Positions 60,116 through 64,000 of a stretch of 64,000 bases of DNA are shown here, in pieces (position 1 is the first letter of the stretch; each line of letters opens with the position of its first letter). The notes under the pieces were generated by a model. The model had not been told where the DNA came from, searched no databases, and saw only the letters and a program-made list of their open reading frames with translations. Made by a program: the position numbers and the translations under genes. Source of the DNA: Macrococcus sp. 19Msa1099 (GTDB lineage: Bacteria; Bacillota; Bacilli; Staphylococcales; Staphylococcaceae). The stretch is from the NCBI GenBank assembly GCA_019357535.2, contig CP079956.2, positions 1 to 64,000 of the forward strand, in the 5' to 3' direction.

Positions 60116-60634
60116 ATGACGATACTAGAAACAGACCGTTTAATTTTAAGGGAACTTCGAAAAGAAGATAAATTTAATCTTTCTAAAGTATTATCTGATT
60201 CTGAGTCTATGCAACACTATGGTCATCCGTTTAATGAGCATGAGGTTGAAGAATGGATTAAGTGGAATATCGAAAATTATGCTACATATAATTGTGGTCT
60301 ATGGGCGATTATTCTGAAAGAAGATGGAACTTTTTTAGGTGACTGTGGTATAACGATGCAAAATATTGATGGAGAGGTACTACCTGAGATTGGATTTCAT
60401 ATTATCAAAGAATACTGTAACAAAGGTTATGCCTCAGAAGCGGCAAATGCATGTATGGAATATGCTTTTAATGTTTTGGGGTTTGAAAAGATATATTCAT
60501 ATTCAACTATAGATAACTTGCCATCTCAAAAAGTAGCATCAAAAATTGGGATGAAGAAACATAAAGTATTTGAAAAGAACGGGTTACAACATATTGTTCA
60601 AATAGCTATCAAAGAAAAGGAGAGTATAATATGA
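60116..60634 (+). CDS. GNAT N-acetyltransferase (RimJ/RimL type)
   Basis: 172 aa starting MTILETDRLILRELRKEDKF, the classical RimL opening. The acetyl-CoA loop appears as KEYCNKGYASEAANACMEYA and the NLPSQKVASKIGM end is typical. It would acetylate an amino group of a protein N-terminus or small molecule. Its stop overlaps the start of the deaminase-like gene (ATGA), so the two are coupled. Confidence 0.88.
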   Translation: MTILETDRLILRELRKEDKFNLSKVLSDSESMQHYGHPFNEHEVEEWIKWNIENYATYNCGLWAIILKEDGTFLGDCGITMQNIDGEVLPEIGFHIIKEYCNKGYASEAANACMEYAFNVLGFEKIYSYSTIDNLPSQKVASKIGMKKHKVFEKNGLQHIVQIAIKEKESII

Positions 60635-61053
60635 GTATCGAACAAAAATTATTTGATGAAGCCAAATCTTTTATTGTTAAACGTTTCCCTAAAGGATGGG
60701 GAGGTGCTGCAGCGATGTATTCCAAGAAAGGTGAAATTTATATTTCAGTTGCTCCCGAGGTAATTAATGCTTCATCAGAATTATGTATTGAAACAGGAGC
60801 GATTTTAGAAGCTCATAAATTTGATGATATTATTACACATAGTATCTGTGTTGTAAGAGATGATGAAAATAGTGAATTTAAAGTTTTAACACCATGCGGT
60901 ACATGCCAAGAAAGATTACTTTATTGGGGTAACAATGTGAAGGTGGCTGTCACTAATGATAGTAGCAATTTAGAATATAAGTCATTAAGAGAGTTACAAC
61001 CGTTTCACTGGACAAATGCATATCATGATATTGAATTCAAAGAGATCTTATAA
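60631..61053 (+). CDS. Cytidine/blasticidin-deaminase-like enzyme
   Basis: A 140-aa protein of the cytidine deaminase superfamily: the first zinc ligand and catalytic Glu in SELCIETGAI (C-x-E), then TPCGTCQERLLYW with the two further cysteines. C-x-E in place of H-x-E is the pattern of free-nucleoside deaminases such as CDA and blasticidin S deaminase. With the GNAT and MepB neighbours it looks like a small-molecule detoxification unit; the substrate is unknown. Confidence 0.82.
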   Translation: MSIEQKLFDEAKSFIVKRFPKGWGGAAAMYSKKGEIYISVAPEVINASSELCIETGAILEAHKFDDIITHSICVVRDDENSEFKVLTPCGTCQERLLYWGNNVKVAVTNDSSNLEYKSLRELQPFHWTNAYHDIEFKEIL

Positions 61054-61096
61054 TAAATGAAAAACTTACGGAAAGACTGTTAGAGGTGTACTCACA

Positions 61097-61546
61097 ATGC
61101 ATTCTTTTAAAATATGGAACAAAATATTCGAAGATAGAGAAATAATTGTAGAAAAAGAAGATTGGAATAAGGAGTATGAAGGTTTAAATATTTCAAGTGG
61201 AAATTTTAATTTTAAAAGTAGATTAGCAAAGAAAACTCCTAAGAAACCGGGATATTTCGTTGCTATATGGAAGAAAGATTCCCTTAATAAAAATATACCT
61301 TTTAATGAAGATGATATTGGGGATTACCTTGTAATTAATATTCTTGATGACTATAATGAAGGTCAGTTTGTTTTCCCTGTTTCGATCCTAATCGAAAAAG
61401 GTATTGTCAAAGCAGATAATTCAAAAGGCAAAATGGCTTTTAGATTGTATCCACCATGGTTCAAAGATTTGAATAAAGCTGCAATGGTTAGTCAGAAATG
61501 GCAGTCTGAACATTTTTATAAGATGGGTGAATATAAGTTTGACTAA
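61097..61546 (+). CDS. mepB-like: MepB family protein
   Basis: A 149-aa protein matching MepB in its pattern: a KPGYFVAIWKKD segment, DYLVINI, GQFVFPVSILIEKGIV and FRLYPPW followed by KAAMVSQKWQSEHFY. MepB is encoded with the MepRA multidrug efflux locus in S. aureus; its function is unknown. Here it stands without mepA or mepR, just after the deaminase gene and followed by a terminator. Confidence 0.85.
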   Translation: MHSFKIWNKIFEDREIIVEKEDWNKEYEGLNISSGNFNFKSRLAKKTPKKPGYFVAIWKKDSLNKNIPFNEDDIGDYLVINILDDYNEGQFVFPVSILIEKGIVKADNSKGKMAFRLYPPWFKDLNKAAMVSQKWQSEHFYKMGEYKFD

Positions 61547-61556
61547 TAAGCGTAAA

Positions 61557-61592
61557 TTAAGTCCAAAGCTAATAAAGCTTTGGACTTAATTT
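61557..61592. terminator. Bidirectional terminator
   Basis: TTAAGTCCAAAGCT and AGCTTTGGACTTAA around AATAA, serving the convergent mepB-like and thrS-like genes. Confidence 0.85.
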
Positions 61593-63508
61593 TATACTAA
61601 TAATTCTTTGCTATTAATTTCCTTTTTCAATTCCTTAATAAATGTTGTGATATCTTTTGATACATTCTCTGACTGACCGTATTTTCTAACAGATAATGAA
61701 TTATTATTTTGTTCCTCATCACCCACTACAATAGTGTAAGAGATTTTATTCATTTGACTTTCTCTAATTTTCTTACCTAGCTTTTCGTCTCTGTTATCAA
61801 TATTTACTCTGATGTTTTCCTGAGCAAATACTTTTTGAATTTGTTTTACATATTCAATATTATTTTCAGATACTCCAATAAGATTCACTTGAGTTGGTGC
61901 CATCCATAATGGAAATGCCCCTTTAAAGTGTTCGATCAATATTCCAAAGAAACGATCAAGTGATCCAAATATTGCTCGATGAATAACTACTGGTCGTTCT
62001 TTTTCATTGTTTTCATTTACGTATGTTAAATCGAATTTTTCAGGCATTTGGAAATCAAGTTGCACAGTAGCACATTGATGACTTCTATTTAATGCATCTT
62101 TAATATGAATATCAATCTTAGGACCGTAGAAAGCACCGTCACCTTCATTAATACTATAAGGTAGGTTTAAGTTATCTAAAACATTTGATAATGATTTTTC
62201 AGCTTCTTCCCATAGACTTAATTCTCCTAGATATTTTTCTGGACGAGTCGATAGTTCTATTGAATATCCAAATCCAAAAATGTTATACAGGTAATCAATA
62301 AGCTCTAATACATTTTTAACTTCCTCTTGAATTTGAGATTTCATTATAAAAATATGTGCATCATCTTGACAGAACGTTCTTACACGAAGTAATCCATTTA
62401 AAGCTCCGCTAAACTCATGACGATGTACTTGTCCAAATTCAGCTATTCTAAGTGGTAAATCTTTATAAGATTTTAATTCATTTTTAAATATCAACATATG
62501 ACCAGGACAATTCATAGGTTTTAATGCAAAATCATTATCATCAACCTTTGTAAAATACATATTTTCATGATAATGATCCCAATGTCCAGAAGCTTCCCAA
62601 AGTCTTTGATTCATCATTAAAGGTGTTTTAACTTCTTGGTATCCTCTTTCTAATTGAATCTGTCTTAAAAACTCTTCCATTTTATTTTTAATGAACTGCC
62701 CATTTGGTAGATAGAAGGGCATCCCTGGAGCTTCTTCGGAAAACATGAATAGTTTCAGTTGCTTACCTAGTTTTCTGTGATTTCTTTCATCCGCTTCTTT
62801 TAAGAAGTCAAAATAATTATCTAATTCTTCTTTTGATGCAAATGCTACACCATATATACGCTGAAGCATCTTATTATTACTATCACCTTTCCAGTAAGCA
62901 CCTGCAACTTTTGTTAATTTAAAGTGATTTACATATTTAGTACTTGGTACGTGTGGACCTGTACATAAGTCTGTAAATTCACCTTGTTGATATATTGAAA
63001 GTTGTTCTTCTTTATGGCTTTCTATGATATTCACTTTATAAGAATTATCTTTAAATACATTCTTAGCTTCTTCATAAGATACCTCAGAACGAATGAATGT
63101 AAGATTTTCTTTTTGAATTTTTTTCATTTCTTTTTCGATTTTACTTAAGTCACTCTCACTGATAGATTGATCTAAGTCTATATCATAATAAAAGCCATTT
63201 TCAATAACTGGTCCAATTGATAGTAGTGCATTTGGATAAATTCGTTTAATCGCTTGAGCTAAAATATGTGCTGTGGAGTGTCTTATCACTTCAATCCCTT
63301 CGGCAGTATTAATATTATAGAAACTAAGTTCTGAATCTTGATGGATGGGATAGGTCAAATCAACTAAGGTTCCATTGACGCGGCAAACAATGGCTTCCTT
63401 GAATAAAGAATTACTAATCGATTTTGCAACTTCACTTGCTAGAATTCCTTTCGGATATTCTTTTTTACTTCCATCTGGAAATTTGATACTAATTTGTTGA
63501 TTTGACAT
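61592..63508 (-). CDS. thrS-like: Threonyl-tRNA synthetase (accessory copy)
   Basis: A complete 638-aa bacterial ThrRS: TGS domain (1-60), editing domain with HSTAHILAQAIKRI, catalytic domain with MNCPGHMLIF, RIAEFGQVHRHE and RVRTFCQDDAHIF (the zinc Cys/His residues present), motif 3 VVIHRAIFGSLDRFFGILIE, and the C-terminal anticodon-binding domain. It lies in accessory DNA behind its own T-box leader, so it is probably a second ThrRS in addition to a chromosomal one, perhaps resistant to a ThrRS inhibitor. No catalytic residue seems lost. Confidence 0.92.
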   Translation of the reverse strand: MSNQQISIKFPDGSKKEYPKGILASEVAKSISNSLFKEAIVCRVNGTLVDLTYPIHQDSELSFYNINTAEGIEVIRHSTAHILAQAIKRIYPNALLSIGPVIENGFYYDIDLDQSISESDLSKIEKEMKKIQKENLTFIRSEVSYEEAKNVFKDNSYKVNIIESHKEEQLSIYQQGEFTDLCTGPHVPSTKYVNHFKLTKVAGAYWKGDSNNKMLQRIYGVAFASKEELDNYFDFLKEADERNHRKLGKQLKLFMFSEEAPGMPFYLPNGQFIKNKMEEFLRQIQLERGYQEVKTPLMMNQRLWEASGHWDHYHENMYFTKVDDNDFALKPMNCPGHMLIFKNELKSYKDLPLRIAEFGQVHRHEFSGALNGLLRVRTFCQDDAHIFIMKSQIQEEVKNVLELIDYLYNIFGFGYSIELSTRPEKYLGELSLWEEAEKSLSNVLDNLNLPYSINEGDGAFYGPKIDIHIKDALNRSHQCATVQLDFQMPEKFDLTYVNENNEKERPVVIHRAIFGSLDRFFGILIEHFKGAFPLWMAPTQVNLIGVSENNIEYVKQIQKVFAQENIRVNIDNRDEKLGKKIRESQMNKISYTIVVGDEEQNNNSLSVRKYGQSENVSKDITTFIKELKKEINSKELLV

Positions 63509-63537
63509 TTAAATCTCTCCCTAAATTTTATTTTTAT

Positions 63538-63775
63538 AATAAAAAGACCCGTCCCTCAAAAAAGGGACGAGTCTTCTATTACCCGCGGTTCCACCCAAAA
63601 TTCCATCATTGATGATGACACTCTAGCATGTTTAACGTACATGAACGTGATATGTTTCCATATCATTTATAGTTAAGGTAGTAATTTTATTGTCTGATTT
63701 AGGAATCTCTCAGCAATTATTCCCTCTCTGTTAATCGATCAAATAAAATCATGTCCTTGTGTGTAATATTAAATT
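63538..63775 (-). promoter_or_regulatory. T-box riboswitch of the ThrRS gene
   Basis: On the minus strand the T-box GGGTGGAACCGCGG is followed by a terminator (AGACTCGTCCC with GGGACGGGTCT and T5). Upstream, GGAATAATTGCTGAGAGATT and AATTACTACCTTAAC form the Stem I region, with ACT/ACC threonine codons as candidate specifiers. Uncharged tRNA-Thr would bind the leader, prevent termination and raise synthetase expression. Confidence 0.9.
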
Positions 63776-63850
63776 AAACATATGATATATTTTATTGAAT
63801 ATTTTGTCAACATTTTCATTTTTAAAATTGAATATAAAAGGGGTCATAAA

Positions 63851-64000
63851 GTGCCTAAATTTAAAGGGATTATTATTGAGGGTTATTCATACACAGGAAA
63901 ATCATCTATATTTAATGAAATAAAGAAATTACAAACATTATCAAATAAAGAACGTTCAGCAGTCTATATTACAGAACACTACACTCAAATTCTCAATGTT
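63851..64000 (+). CDS. P-loop kinase, start only (nucleoside/thymidylate kinase-like)
   Basis: GTG start after AAAAGGGGTCATAAA. The 50 visible codons read PKFKGIIIEGYSYTGKSSIF with a clear Walker A (GYSYTGKS) at about residues 11-18, and continue to the window end. dNK/TMK-type kinases begin this way, but the family cannot be fixed from the N-terminus. Divergent from the T-box leader. Confidence 0.7.
   Translation, partial: MPKFKGIIIEGYSYTGKSSIFNEIKKLQTLSNKERSAVYITEHYTQILNV

Overview
The window is AT-rich (roughly 30% GC by eye) and carries genes typical of Staphylococcaceae accessory DNA: a Rep_3 initiator with iterons, BinL-type resolvase, MobA/MobL relaxase, IS30, IS21, IS200/IS605, IS1182 and ISL3 elements, a FosB remnant, an Fst-type toxin, MepB and GrpB. 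A large plasmid of Staphylococcus, Mammaliicoccus or Macrococcus is the best guess. No chromosomal housekeeping cluster is visible. The left edge is a perfect palindrome of at least 2,185 bp centred on one base (position 1093). This is what results when a sequence is read around a covalently closed hairpin end, so the replicon may be linear. A fold-back sequencing artefact is the main alternative.

Layout. 1-14.6 kb is the telomere-proximal backbone. Small genes mostly point toward the palindrome: a HTH-like protein, a RusA-type Holliday junction resolvase and an unknown 324-aa protein form a coupled operon, followed by small regulators, a RadC-like protein, two secreted-protein plus small-membrane-protein pairs, several strongly folded non-coding blocks, and seven intergenic clusters of a TGTAYAC repeat phased at about 10 bp. 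14.6-20 kb has orphan small genes and the relaxase with a possible oriT. 18.9-34 kb is an IS30-rich mosaic (three copies of one element, two inverted copies of another). It holds secreted proteins, AraC and TetR regulators, and a ParA/RHH partition module with an Rgg-like regulator.

34-45 kb holds the most interesting accessory locus. A compact operon encodes a methyltransferase, an MFS exporter, an M3-type metallopeptidase and an archaeal-type aspartyl-tRNA synthetase, followed by a small secreted-peptide candidate and an S51 (peptidase E-like, Asp-X) peptidase. Decayed acetyltransferase/FemAB-like and methyltransferase genes lie upstream, one split by an IS21 element. I read this as a possible biosynthesis or self-immunity locus for an aspartyl-tRNA-synthetase-directed compound; this is inference. 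45-49 kb is a second plasmid backbone (decayed par genes, Rep_3 with about 11 iterons, two small toxin-like ORFs, resolvase). 49-58 kb contains a PepSY protein, a GC-rich hydrolase island, IS relics, a secreted toxin/immunity-like pair with frameshifts in A8 tracts, a phosphatase, and an IS605 element with TnpB and a probable omega RNA. 58-64 kb carries a PD-(D/E)XK-like protein, a GNAT, a cytidine-deaminase-like enzyme, MepB, a second plasmid-borne aminoacyl-tRNA synthetase (ThrRS) behind a T-box, and the start of a P-loop kinase.
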